Source of the DNA: Hermatobates lingyangjiaoensis
Taxonomy: Eukaryota > Arthropoda > Insecta > Hemiptera > Hermatobatidae
Assembly: GCA_026182355.1 (NCBI GenBank)
Contig: JAPFBL010001928.1
Coordinates: forward strand, 4,845,001 to 4,909,000
Reading direction: 5' to 3'
Length of the DNA stretch: 64,000 nt
In this document: positions 25,060 to 35,189 of the stretch, piece by piece
Numbering within the stretch: the stretch's first letter is position 1
Layout of the letters: each line of letters begins with the position of its first letter
Notes under the pieces: model-generated
The model's input: only the letters and a program-made list of their open reading frames with translations
Database searches by the model: none
What the model was told of the DNA's origin: nothing
Program-made: the position numbers and the translations under genes

Positions 25060-25445
25060 CATTGTAATGGGACAGCATGGGTGTTTTTTGTCTGTGCGTT
25101 GGGACTGGATGAGACAGAGGGTGATGTCTTAGGTAGATTTGTGAGAGTGGCGACTTGGCTGGGAGGACAGGAAGACCTGACTACTGCCTGAGAGACCCCA
25201 TCCCATTGATGAACACTGCAAGCTAACACAGCGCCTCTACGTCCCACCGTAAAAATAACCGGCTGGCAGCGCTACATACACATGTCCTATATCTAGCCTC
25301 AGTTGTTATGGCGACCATTTCCTAAAAATACCCGCTTCTTCTTCTTAAAGTTTCCTCTCTACAACCAACTGGCTTTATTCACCCATACCGTCACGAGAAC
25401 TGTTTGCTTATTCCGCTGTGACGTCATTTCTCCCCAATTAAACGA
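25060..25445 (-). promoter_or_regulatory. GC-richer island with CRE, candidate internal promoter or enhancer
   Basis: Base composition rises well above the surrounding intron. A perfect CRE palindrome TGACGTCA lies at 25419-25426. Further toward lower coordinates the minus strand is open from 25247 to about 24990, with Ser/Pro-rich wording such as PKTSPSVSSSPNAQTKN. It lies between the YAP WW2 and coiled-coil exons, which already join in frame, so it is not a needed exon. An alternative first exon is possible; an enhancer is equally possible. Confidence 0.4.
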
Positions 25446-25732
25446 TTGTGCTTAGTTATCTCTAAAAATACATTGTTTATAAAATGCCTCAACAGGATGA
25501 AACGTATCATTATGATTAATATTTGTATTAATACTTTCATTATTTACTTTACTTTTCAATATAACTTCATTTTAACTCTGAAATAACGAACAAAATTGCA
25601 ACCAACACGTTATAGGTTTAAGTATTTGTAGAGATACGGGAAAGAAACACTGAACCCATGTTAAAGACTAATTTTGGTTCTAGGGGTGGAAAGTGAATCT
25701 CATTTATTAGTTGGTGTCCATGCCACTTATGG

Positions 25733-26045
25733 GCAACTTACATTACTAGGGTCTGAACTGATAGGACCGGGGTTCGATCCCCACCTGGCCCTCGATTTTG
25801 CCTAACATGAGTGAGGTGAATAAATCTAAGCACGTCTCGTCCCTCGGAGAAGGACGTTAAACCGTCGGTTCTGAGTCTGCACGATCTCAGGTACTCGTTA
25901 AAGATCCTTACTCTAAATACGCTTGAGTTAGGCAAAATTTAGGACTCTCACTGTAGAATCAATCTTGATTGTGTATCACAAAGAGGCAATGCTCGGTCTA
26001 CGTGTGTTCCCTTGTGGGACTACGACTATAACCTAAGCCTACCTA
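25733..26045 (+). mobile_element. tRNA-derived SINE
   Basis: Damaged head, then B box GGGGTTCGATCCCC, CACCTGGCCCTCGATTTTGC, the body with CGTCCCTCGGAGAAGGACGT, GGCAAAATTTAGGACTCTCA and a CTACGTGTGTTCCCTTGTGG end. It gives the clearest view of the SINE body. Confidence 0.88.
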
Positions 26046-26079
26046 CATTACTAGGTTGATTTCACATAAGGAGTGCTAG

Positions 26080-26280
26080 ATTTTACCTTTTCAAGTTCAT
26101 TGTAAAAGCGATCTTTGATGAGTACCTGGCACATACAGGCTCTCACTCAAGGATGGCGAGTACAAGGTTTTCTATCTACCATATGAAAAACCTATAATTG
26201 TGGACAACATTTTTGAACCTGCGATCTTCAATACTAAAGGAAAGCACGCGTAAGCTCACTATCAGTTAGACTACACCTGA
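26080..26280 (-). mobile_element. Diverged SINE
   Basis: The minus strand starts ATATCAGGTGTAGTCTAACT, a decayed tRNA head, with B box CAGGTTCAAAAAT. It sits tail to tail with the SINE ending at 26045. Confidence 0.55.
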
Positions 26281-26699
26281 TATGTCAGATCTGAGGGAAT
26301 TCATCTGGCTCTTCTCGAATCGCTTAAAATCTTGGTGAATACAAGAAAACATAATACATTTGTAGACATCAGTTCCATTCTCTGACCGTGTGCATACACC
26401 TCAAGTCTACATGTGGGTGGAAAATAAAATACATTTGTAAACATCTACTATAAGTTAAATGAAACTCGTAATTTTCTTTTTTTACTCATAAAATTTAAAA
26501 TACACGTCCGTTTATATGATTACAATACTAGGAAATCTTGTCGAGCGTACTAAACGTATAATTATGGTTAATATCAATTATAATAAAGAAAAAGAATATA
26601 AAAAGTCTATTTCGATTCAATAATTAAAGTTATAACTTTAACTTTTATTTATTCCTGATTTAAAACCATAAAATATGGTTTTGGTTATATATAACCAAT

Positions 26700-26940
26700 A
26701 TAGGTGTGTTCTCTAATCGGGGTTCGGTCAATTTTCCAGGATAAAAAATTAAACTCTCGTTACCAACGTTTCGGTTTTATTTAAAACTTCTTCATAAGGC
26801 CTATAAAAAGGTTTTAAATAAAACCGAAACGTTGGCAACGAAGTTTAATTTTTTATCCTGGAAAATTGACCGAACCCCGATTAGAGAACACACCTATTCT
26901 ATCAAACGGTCGATATATTATTGAATCTGTTATATAAATT
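26700..26940. mobile_element. Foldback element, family C
   Basis: Inverted repeat with AATTTTCCAGGATAAAAAAT and its complement, centred at about 26801, flanked by TA-rich sequence. Each arm has stem II GGTTTT-AAAT-AAAACC, GAA, ACGT, T and stem I GCC / GGC; the 5' core is changed to CTATAAAAA or TTATGAAGA. Confidence 0.82.
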
Positions 26941-28060
26941 ATAATTAATTATATATATATTATATATAATATATAATTGGTTATATATATGGTTTTGGTT
27001 ATATAAAATATAACATATGGTTAGTTATCCTTTAACTAACCATAACATGAAAGAGTTGGAAGGAGATTGAAAAAGTTAGACTTAAGTGTTTGGATCTAAC
27101 TGTTACGTCACCGCCTCTCTGCGGATTTCAGAATGGCAAAGGAGTATAGATATTTAGACTGCTAAGCTAAATGTTCAAAATCTACAGCTTTAAAAATCAG
27201 CCTCTCTACAGCAACATGAACTGATCTTTCTAAATTTTTCTTTACTTTAGAAGCTTTCAGTACAACTGAACAAACTTCACGATTATTGGAGAAAACTTTC
27301 GAATTACAGTTAAAAACTTGCCTATATTCAATGATATACCAAGTACTGAAATAATTTACGCAAATATCTAAAAAAAATGACAGTCTAACTTGTGTTACTA
27401 TATTTGTTAATCATGGATCAAAGTAATTTGTTACATATTTTAAAATAAGAAAATAATGCATTAAAATCATAAATAGAGCTGCAAAAATTTTGCCTAAACG
27501 AGATGTAATAAAAAACAATATGATTGCAAGTCATGCTTGAGATATTATAGAAAAAATTAGAAATGATTAGTGCAATGTTTCTAAATATATTTAATTTGTA
27601 GCTAAATAGTCAAAATAATAATTAAAAGAAAAAAATATTGAATAACTTGTGTCTATGCTGTAAAAAGTTACAAATAATATTAAGGGTACTTTAAATATTA
27701 AAAATAAATATTTTAATTGACATCATTCTATGCTACTTTAAAATTTTAGGTGGAATCTAGTTGAACCTGGTAGAAAGACAGAGATATTTGGGTGCCGACT
27801 ATTGTGAGGCTAGGTCGGCCTGTCGCTGTAACTTGTAACATTTTTCGCAAAGAATCTTCTTTTTTTCCCTAAACTTCTGTAGAGTCTGCAGGGAAATAAA
27901 CTGTTGGAGTCTCAGTAAATTGGGTACCACAGATGACTCTGTAATATTGTAAAGCAGTAAATATTGTTAGTTCTTCATTTATAGTTCAGTCACTATAAAT
28001 TATAGTAATTTATTTATTTATTTACATAGATTACGCTATTTAAGCCATTGAAGGATAGAG
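26941..28060. other. Intronic sequence, nothing firmly recognised
   Basis: AT-rich. A stretch at 27750-27960 is less AT-rich (GACTATTGTGAGGCTAGGTC) but no RNA gene or frame could be assigned. Confidence 0.4.
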
Positions 28061-28079
28061 AGTGTCTTTAGTTATTGTA

Positions 28080-28330
28080 GACTGGAGCGTTCAATCTCTT
28101 TGCCAAGACATTAGATTTTTTTATTACGATGAGATGAGATATTTTGCGCACGCAGTCCCTCAGGGAGAATGTGTGAACAAGTCGGCTTCCAGCCTGTACG
28201 ATACCAGATACTCGTTACATATCTCTCCATCTTATATACTTGTGTAAGGTAAAATTTAAAATTCCATGTAGAATAAACCCGATTATGAGGCCTACCAATA
28301 CCTTAAATGTATGCCAAGTAACAAAGGAAC
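28080..28330 (+). mobile_element. SINE body fragment
   Basis: CCCTCAGGGAGAATGTG, AGCCTGTACGATACCAGATA and CTCGTTACATATCTCTCC follow the order of the SINE body at 25733. Confidence 0.65.
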
Positions 28331-28744
28331 CGCACATCCACCCCTAGAATAGTTCTAAACGTAAAATCCTGTAGGTGAGACATTGGAAATAAACAATATA
28401 TATGTCATTAAATACATGGCATATAACAACAGAGAGACTAAATTCAATGTATGTGGATTTCTGTATATGTATATCTCTTTTCTAGCAGATCGATGAAAAA
28501 ATAGGATTTCCATTGGATGAAGTTAATAAAATTTCTCGCGGTATTGAAGTCTATTTTGAATATAATTACGTATGGAAGAGTTTTATTGATAATTTCAACT
28601 GCGTGGTGTAAGTAGACAAATAAATAAAGACTGTTTACAAATAGAATCAAGAGTTGAGTTTCTTGGCCACTCGAGATACAGGTCACAAAGCCAAGTGTTG
28701 GCCTATTCAAAATTTAGACTATCAGAGAGCAATCTGCCTCAGCC

Positions 28745-28968
28745 TTGGGCTACATATTGCCAACTAAACACAAACTACTTGCGTTTTCTCATCTTCAACA
28801 TCATCGTCCATCTGCTGCTATTTTAAACGCTGCTCACTTGTGGCTTTTTCACTAAGCGCCACATTTGGCAAATTGCCATGAGAAAGCTTTTCTCCCTTGA
28901 ATGGCTCACAAATTACTAATCGTTTTCCAAAAATAGTCCTCCCAACATACACTGGCTCTGCCTAACAG
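28745..28968 (-). pseudogene. Unrecognised minus-strand open segment
   Basis: After GATTCTGTTAG the minus strand reads EPVYVGRTIFGKRLVICEPF, KGEKLSHGNLPNVALSEKAT, SEQRLK, stop, then QQMDDDVEDEKTQVV. The composition is protein-like, with a Lys-rich then acidic end interrupted by one TAG. It could be a decayed retrocopy or a terminal exon of an unidentified gene. I do not recognise the family. It is in a YAP intron on the same strand. Confidence 0.3.
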
Positions 28969-29139
28969 AATCATATCAAATTTATAAGTCCTCAACAAAG
29001 TAATTCAATTGTTATATGCTCAACATCATCAAGTTAAAAATATTTAAAACAGTTCTATAAAACCAGAGGTTTTATAATCAGTTATTATGAGAGATTGATT
29101 CATTTTGGGAAACATAATAAATGTCTCCATGTGCATATA

Positions 29140-29200
29140 TCTGAAAAAAAAACAACGCGTTTTGAACACGTACAGTTCTTCCTCAGAACGCATCAATAGT
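29140..29200 (-). mobile_element. Family E fragment with hammerhead-like core
   Basis: The minus strand reads CTGAGGA, A, GAAC-TGTACGT-GTTC, then AAAACGCGTTG. The G expected after stem II is A. Confidence 0.55.
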
Positions 29201-29571
29201 TAAAAAGGATGGAGAATGAACCTAAGTGAGAATTAAATTTACCATTTCGTTTGGAAACCAAATTCACCTTTAGAGATAGTTGAAATATTCTAAATTTAAT
29301 TTATTATCAATTCTTATAAATGTCTTACATCTAAATGTTATATGTATTTCCTTACAAGAAATAAAATGAAAATTAATGCTACGCGATAAAATATTTGATT
29401 GCAAAAAAAGTACTATTACATATTTGTTTATAACTATCAATTAATTAAAGATCATTACATATGATTAATTACGTACAAATTAGTGAGATTCTATACTTAT
29501 ATAGTATATTCAAAGGCTATATTCTAAAAAAATATTAGGTACATATGTATATGAAAATGTAAATAATAATA

Positions 29572-29712
29572 AGAAAATGGGAAAACAAGACTAAGATCTT
29601 TCAACCGTAACAGGTGGTCTTCGTCAGAGTCAAAAAGCCAACCAATATTTTCTTATTGTGGTTTGATCATTGATTGTTATTTCACGTGTTTATGTGAAAT
29701 CTATATGTATAA
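29572..29712 (-). mobile_element. Family B copy, rearranged
   Basis: The left part is family B in minus orientation; the right part (TTTTCTTATTGTGGTTTGAT onward) is in plus orientation, so this is a foldback that has lost its middle. A more decayed copy follows at 29713-29850. Confidence 0.8.
29589..29631 (-). ncRNA. Hammerhead-ribozyme-like motif (family B, YAP sense strand)
   Basis: Stem I GACT / AGTC, CTGACGA, extra A, stem II GACC / GGTT, GAA, AGATCT, T. All parts are intact, in the YAP sense direction. Confidence 0.65.
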
Positions 29713-30422
29713 CAAGATTTTGCAATAAACGTGAAATAAACATCAACGTCAAACTGAATGTTTGAGTGTAACTATGACGAAGTCCAGTTGTTTTGGTTCA
29801 AAGATCGTAGTCCTATTTTTGAATATCTGACTGTGGTTTAGACTGTATTAAAATTATGTATTATATGTATTAAAATTATAATTAGAATTAAAAAAAATAT
29901 AGATGAACATCACTTATACACACTTTCTTTTTACTGAAATTTAAATGAAATTCTAATATGCTAACAAATATATAAAAACACAATATTTTACCTCTTTGAA
30001 ACATAAGGTTTGATCTCTAACTAATTAGCTTGCATTCGATTTTCTTCTGTGTTTGATATATATATTTTGAATATAAATAGGTTGTCTGGATCTGATATGT
30101 TATTAACTATTCGAAGACCAAATGAATTGAGTTTTTTTTTTTTTTAAATAAAGTAGGAGCACGTAGAAACTGTGAGCCCTTAACTTTTTCTTACAGGGCG
30201 ATAGATGCGTCATTGGTTAGAAACCAATCTCAACAGGAATCTGTTACTAATCAAGAACGGACCAAGGGATCTCCACGTGGAGAAGCTGATGTCACATGAC
30301 AACACTTTGATTCTCTGAGGGACTGTGAGGCCTCAAAATATTACTCATGAATCTAGAAGTAATTCCATAGAAGAGATGTACCTCTACATCTTTAGATGTA
30401 CCATAGAAGATATTTGGTACGA

Positions 30423-30423
<1 letters not shown>

Positions 30424-30477
<54 letters not shown>
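30424..30477. repeat. (TA)n microsatellite
   Basis: Pure TA tract of about 53 bp, directly left of the family G foldback. Confidence 0.97.
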
Positions 30478-30479
<2 letters not shown>

Positions 30480-30507
30480 TATAAATAGGGAGCAGACCTT
30501 CTTTTTT

Positions 30508-30952
30508 ATACAAATTGTGTTAAACTGAACTGCCTTAATCAAACATATCTTTCTTTTAAGCAGTTTTTCATGTTTTCTTGCTAATTTCAATTCGTCTTGA
30601 TTCAACTGGTGAATTATATCAGCAAAACTCCGATTGGACATCACCATTTATTAACTTACATTTTACACAAGATTTTACAACTAAATTAAAATAAACTTGA
30701 CATATTCGATTGATAACAATTTTATTTCTGAAAATGGTTGGAGACAACCGAAACATGTCAAGATTATTTTAATTTAGTTGTAAAATCTTGTATAAAATGT
30801 TAGTTAATAAATAATGATATCCAACCTGAGTTTTGCTGATATATGGTAATTCACCAGCTGAATCAAGACGAATTGAAACTAGCTAGAAAATATGAAAAAC
30901 TGCTTAAAAGAAAGGTAGTTTGATTAAGGCAATTAATTTAACACAATATATA
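30508..30952. mobile_element. Foldback element, family G, with Penelope-like reading-frame trace
   Basis: Two arms of about 215 bp, centred near 30731, (TA)n at both outer ends. Each arm, read outward, encodes a segment such as IHQLNQDELKLARKHEKLLK (minus strand, about 30610-30550). A Leu/Lys-rich LARK-x-EKL helix resembles the N-terminal region of Penelope-like element proteins. This comparison is from memory and needs a search. A hammerhead-like core sits at the centre, where the retroelement's flanking repeat would be expected. Confidence 0.7.
30725..30762 (+). ncRNA. Hammerhead-ribozyme-like motif (family G)
   Basis: Stem I TTT / AAG, CTGAAAA (one core change, G8 to A), extra T, stem II GGTTG-GAGA-CAACC, GAA, ACATGT, C at 30759. 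Confidence 0.55.
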
Positions 30953-31913
30953 TATATATATACCAAAATTTATAAGATACGTCATAGATGTTTTATTCTA
31001 ATGATAATTATTGTTTAATAATAGATTTGAAGAAATATTTTTTCACTTGAAAAAAAAAATCAGTATTTATTAATATTAAAATAAATAAACGATAATATAA
31101 ATAATAAACGTGATAATGAATCATTTTATATCAAGAGCGAAATTTTAAGGGAAATTGGTAATAAGAACAATAATAAATGAGGATTCATGATTTAATTAAT
31201 TTAAATAGAACATAAATAATATAATAATAAACATTAAATATAAAAAAAGAAAGTTATTAAAAAGAAGTTAGCAATAATAAGTGTGAATAAGAATGGAACT
31301 AATTTTCTAATCCATCTGCACAGAGGAGGGCATCAGTTATCCACAAATTAGAGAAAGCAAACTGCGGAACTAACCATGACCAAAGAAGCGACTATTCTGC
31401 TGATTCGGCCAATTCCCCTTGTTTTGCCAATACACAAACAGACTGCTTGGACAAACATCCTCCAGTTGAAATAAAATAACACTTTTCTGGAAATTTACCC
31501 ATCATTTCGGAGTGTAACACAATTGGGTATATTTATGATTAACCGTTAGATGTCGATTTTGGAAGTTTTTTTTTTGGAAAATGATGAACAAAAAATAAGG
31601 TTATCAATCTCTTAAATTATTATTTTTTTTTTTTTAGTTATAATGCTCTTTAGCAAATAATATAGGAAGGTCAACAATAAAGCAATGAGAAATATTTAGA
31701 ATCCAACTTAACTATATTATCCTTCTAAAAGTGTGACCAATATTTACTTTTAGAAGTATATCTGTTTTCTTAGGATACAATAAAATAGGACAGAAGAAAT
31801 GCGTGAAAACAAAAATGAATATCCTCACGTATTTTAATGATATATGGCTTAAATTAAATTAAATAAAATGTCATTTTGTATATTTTTAGAATGTATGTAT
31901 GTTATTTGAGTAA

Positions 31914-32405
31914 GGGGCCAGGTTAGCTCAGTGGTTAACGTACTCGCCTCTCAACTGGTGGGTCCGGGGTTCGATCCCCATCTGGCCCTCGATTTATTCA
32001 CGAAGGAGGTGAAATGCCTAAATTTATATTTTTATAAATATAATTTCCTAATGCGGTTTATTAAATGAATGAAATTAAGCAATTAGCTGAATGCTAGCAC
32101 CGCCCAGTAGAACACCCGTGAATGAAGGACGTGCTACTGTCTTTCTTTCACCAGAAAGAGCCATATACAACGACACATTTTAATTGATGTTTTATTTGTG
32201 TCTATCGTCCCTCAGATAGGACGTTAAGTCATCAGTCCCGAGCCTGTACGATGTCAGGTACTCCTTAAAGATCCCTACTCGAAATTCACTTGAGTTAGGC
32301 AAAATTTAGGACCCCCAATGTAGAGAATCTGTGAAATCACCGATCAAAGAAAAAAAACTTGTAAACGGCTGACGTTATCATCCGCTAGGGGATCAGTTTA
32401 AACCA
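31914..32405 (+). mobile_element. tRNA-derived SINE with internal insertion
   Basis: The best-kept tRNA head in the window: GGGGCCAGGTTAGCTCAGTG (A box) and GGGGTTCGATCCCC (B box), closing CTGGCCCT pairing with the 5' end. The body is interrupted after GGAGGTGAA by about 170 bp and resumes at GTCCCTCAGATAGGACGTTA. It ends with GACGTTATCATCCGCTAGGG. Confidence 0.9.
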
Positions 32406-32725
32406 TTAAAAGAAACGTATTTGAGAAGGGCTACAAATGACTGAAAGTATGTCTGTCATATGAAGCCGGAACTACTGGATAAAAATTGGGAACAGTTCTT
32501 TAAGTTCTACATTGCTTTATACAAGTAAAATTTCGATTCCCTACGAATACATAATTTACCGCTTGTTGTTTTTTTATGAAGCTGTAGAAAGTGTAATTGA
32601 TCATGGTTTGTTTGATCATACTTTCCACTTAAGGTATCTTTAAAAGAACTGATCTCCCGCAATAACTGATCTTTACTACTTCGAAGAGGGGGTTACCGTA
32701 ACATTGGTGAGAGAAGCAGACTTGT

Positions 32726-32953
32726 TCAACACATTCCTACATCCACATCAGAGCGTATGATAAATAAGAGAAAATGTGTTACATTACACCATTCCAATAG
32801 GGTGGTGGTGTCACAACTGGCATAGCCAGTGCCACCGCGACGGCTGACTTTATTTGTTACTCTCTGCATTCTCGTTTCTGCATGAATATCACCTGAATAT
32901 CCATTGGTTGGTTGCGTAAACAGTAACGAGCAAAGAACAAAAAATATTTTCAT
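32726..32953 (-). CDS. Candidate small secreted peptide (75 codons)
   Basis: Starts MKIFFVLCSLLFTQPTNGYS, a short basic start, hydrophobic core and a plausible signal-peptidase site after NG. The rest has three Cys, a basic KVSRRGG stretch and a second hydrophobic segment. It is less AT-rich than its surroundings and lies in the YAP intron on the same strand. There is no homology I recognise and no neighbour evidence. It could equally be the first exon of a longer nested gene, or chance. Confidence 0.25.
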   Translation of the reverse strand: MKIFFVLCSLLFTQPTNGYSGDIHAETRMQRVTNKVSRRGGTGYASCDTTTLLEWCNVTHFLLFIIRSDVDVGMC

Positions 32954-33059
32954 TAAAATTTGTTACTAGTCTAAAGGCATTAGTTTACTTTACAATTTTT
33001 TTATAATAGTGTGTTACAAGATGAAACGGTCCACGAAAACAACAAATTAAATTAGACAA

Positions 33060-33180
33060 CAAGGTCAAGAGATAAACACATAGAAACAACTAGCAAACTA
33101 GCATGGCTAACTCGTTTCTATATTTGGATATCCACCTTCATCAGGAGAGGTAGTGATCTATATGGTAGCCAGGTACAGAT
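33060..33180 (-). mobile_element. Family H element with degenerate hammerhead-like core
   Basis: The minus strand reads CCTGATGAAGGTGGATATCC, AAATATAGAAACGAGTTAGC. GAA, ACGAGT, T keeps the design, but stem II is not convincing. Confidence 0.45.
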
Positions 33181-33254
33181 CAACTATAGTGTCAGTTGGT
33201 ACCAATCAATCTAGTAGTCATGCTCACTGATTTGCCATGTTCCGAAATATTACC

Positions 33255-33420
33255 CCCCCGATGTACCTTCACCTTGTCGTGGTGGGGGGGCTTAACATGC
33301 CTGGGTGGTTGTTCCCTCATGGTATGAACTAAGAAAGGTACGTAAGCTTACAGTTAACATGGGTCGGAGTCCACCTAAACCGTTCCTGGTCAAAGTGTTT
33401 TAGTTCGTCTAGAGAATTTT
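33255..33420 (+). mobile_element. Possible LINE 5' region
   Basis: CCTTCACCTTGTCGTGGTGG and GGGGGCTTAACATGCCTGGG resemble 5' leader sequences of some arthropod non-LTR elements, from memory. No ORF follows. Confidence 0.35.
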
Positions 33421-35189
33421 TTTTATCTTCACTTAATTGAATCCCCATGATTATATATATAAATCCCGATTAATGAATAAAACGTGAAATAGATTAGAAT
33501 TAAATATTTCAAAAACTGGTCAGTTTTTAGTTTACTATAAGTAAAATATAGTGATCGTGAAAAAATTCGATCTCGAGATTTTGACGGAATTACATGTTTT
33601 GAGGTCCCAGAAGTCGTTTTATGAAGTTTTTTCGATGATGTCTGTGTGTGTGTGGGTTGGTGGGTGAGTGTGTTAGCATTGCTTGTTACCACGCTACGGT
33701 CCAGAATCTTTGATGGATCAAGTTGATATTTTACAAAAAAATGTTCACCATAGGGAAGAAGATCCCTATTGTTTGGGAAGAATTATGCATGATGGGAAAG
33801 TCACTTTTTTGCCAAAAACCGTTTTTTAGAAAACATTTATTTCTCCTAAACTGATAACCTTAGAGTTTTGGAATTTTGACATTATCTTTGAGGTTACAAA
33901 TAGAAGAAACGAAAAATATATTCACAATTTTAAAACAACGGGAAATATTTCTTTTTTCAATAAAATGTAAAAATTTTGACTTATAATTTAATCTCAAAGC
34001 TTGTGAGAACATTACAAGCCATACCGTTTGACATATCAAAATGAAACTACGGTTAAAAATAGAACATTATGTGGAGAATGAGTTGAGGTATTTTTTTTCA
34101 AAATTCCATTCGCTAAAGGGGCGTTACAGTACGATTTCTGTTTTCAGAAAATGTTTTTTTGAAACTAACGGCTCATTAAAAAATAATGAAAATTTGACCA
34201 AAAATGGAACGAAAAATTAGTAATTTATAAAAAAAAAATCATGAAGTTTCAATGACGGGAAAGAGCAATAACGCTATAAAAACCCTTTGTTTATCCTAGA
34301 CTAAGAGATCACCTGCTATACTTTTCGAACTTTTTATATTTTTTTACATTGTTTACATTGACTTAGAAATTTTTTGAGCGAATCCACTGAGATAAAATTG
34401 ATATTTATAAAGGAACAATTTAAATAGTTTATTGACTTATATGAGATGTAAGAGGAGTAATATTGTGTAGGAAAATGATAACACTCACTCAGAAAAAATT
34501 CGTATATATGATATTTGACAAAGGGGAAGGAAAATGATCTTATTAAATACTAAGAAGTTAATAATTTCCAGTATAACAATTCTATAAAAAACCAAAAATT
34601 TAAAAGAAATTCAAAATTGAAATCTTTCTTTTAGAGATTGTAATAATAAATAAGTAATAATTAAATATAATAATTAAATAATAAATAAGTAATAAATAAA
34701 TAAATAATTTAGAGATAGTAGGATAAATGTAATTATCCTACATCTTTAATTATAAATCTCTTAAAACAACATTTTTCTTCGCTGTTTATGTTGTTTTTCA
34801 GAGAAAAAAAGGGTATTTTCCTGTTTTAAATTTGAAAATTTTACTTTAATATTCAATGTAGAAGGATGTCAAGTAAACGATGTAAGAAATCCACAGGGTA
34901 TTTGAACAAAAGCCATGTTCTCTTGTAGGAGAATATTTCGTATCAAGAAATGTTGACTTTGGTTTTTCAAAAATGTTATTACAGCTGTAGTTATACTAAT
35001 GAAAATATTTGCATCACCTGTGTGATGTACAAAAATAAGCATATATAGTGATATGTCCTTCAATCACTATCTTTACTACCTCAGAAAACAATGACTAATA
35101 AACATCTCCCATTTAAATTTTTACATTATGCTTAATGTAAATTAATTAATTTAATGAGAAATTATATACCCAAGAACATTGATATTAAG
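33421..35189. other. Intronic sequence, nothing recognised
   Basis: AT-rich YAP intron. A (TAAA)-like low-complexity stretch at 34640-34710. Confidence 0.4.

Noticed and set aside
25060..25247. GC-rich open frame as a regular YAP exon
   Set aside because: The WW2 and coiled-coil exons already join in matching phase with a sensible Pro codon, and clear splice sites are missing here.
31914..31990. Functional tRNA gene
   Set aside because: The same head is joined to a common body in several copies and varies between them; it is the head of a SINE.
33240..33300. CRISPR-like or regulatory meaning of the CCCCCCC / GGGGGGG pair
   Set aside because: A single short inverted G/C run inside a probable LINE leader; no repeat-spacer structure anywhere in the window.
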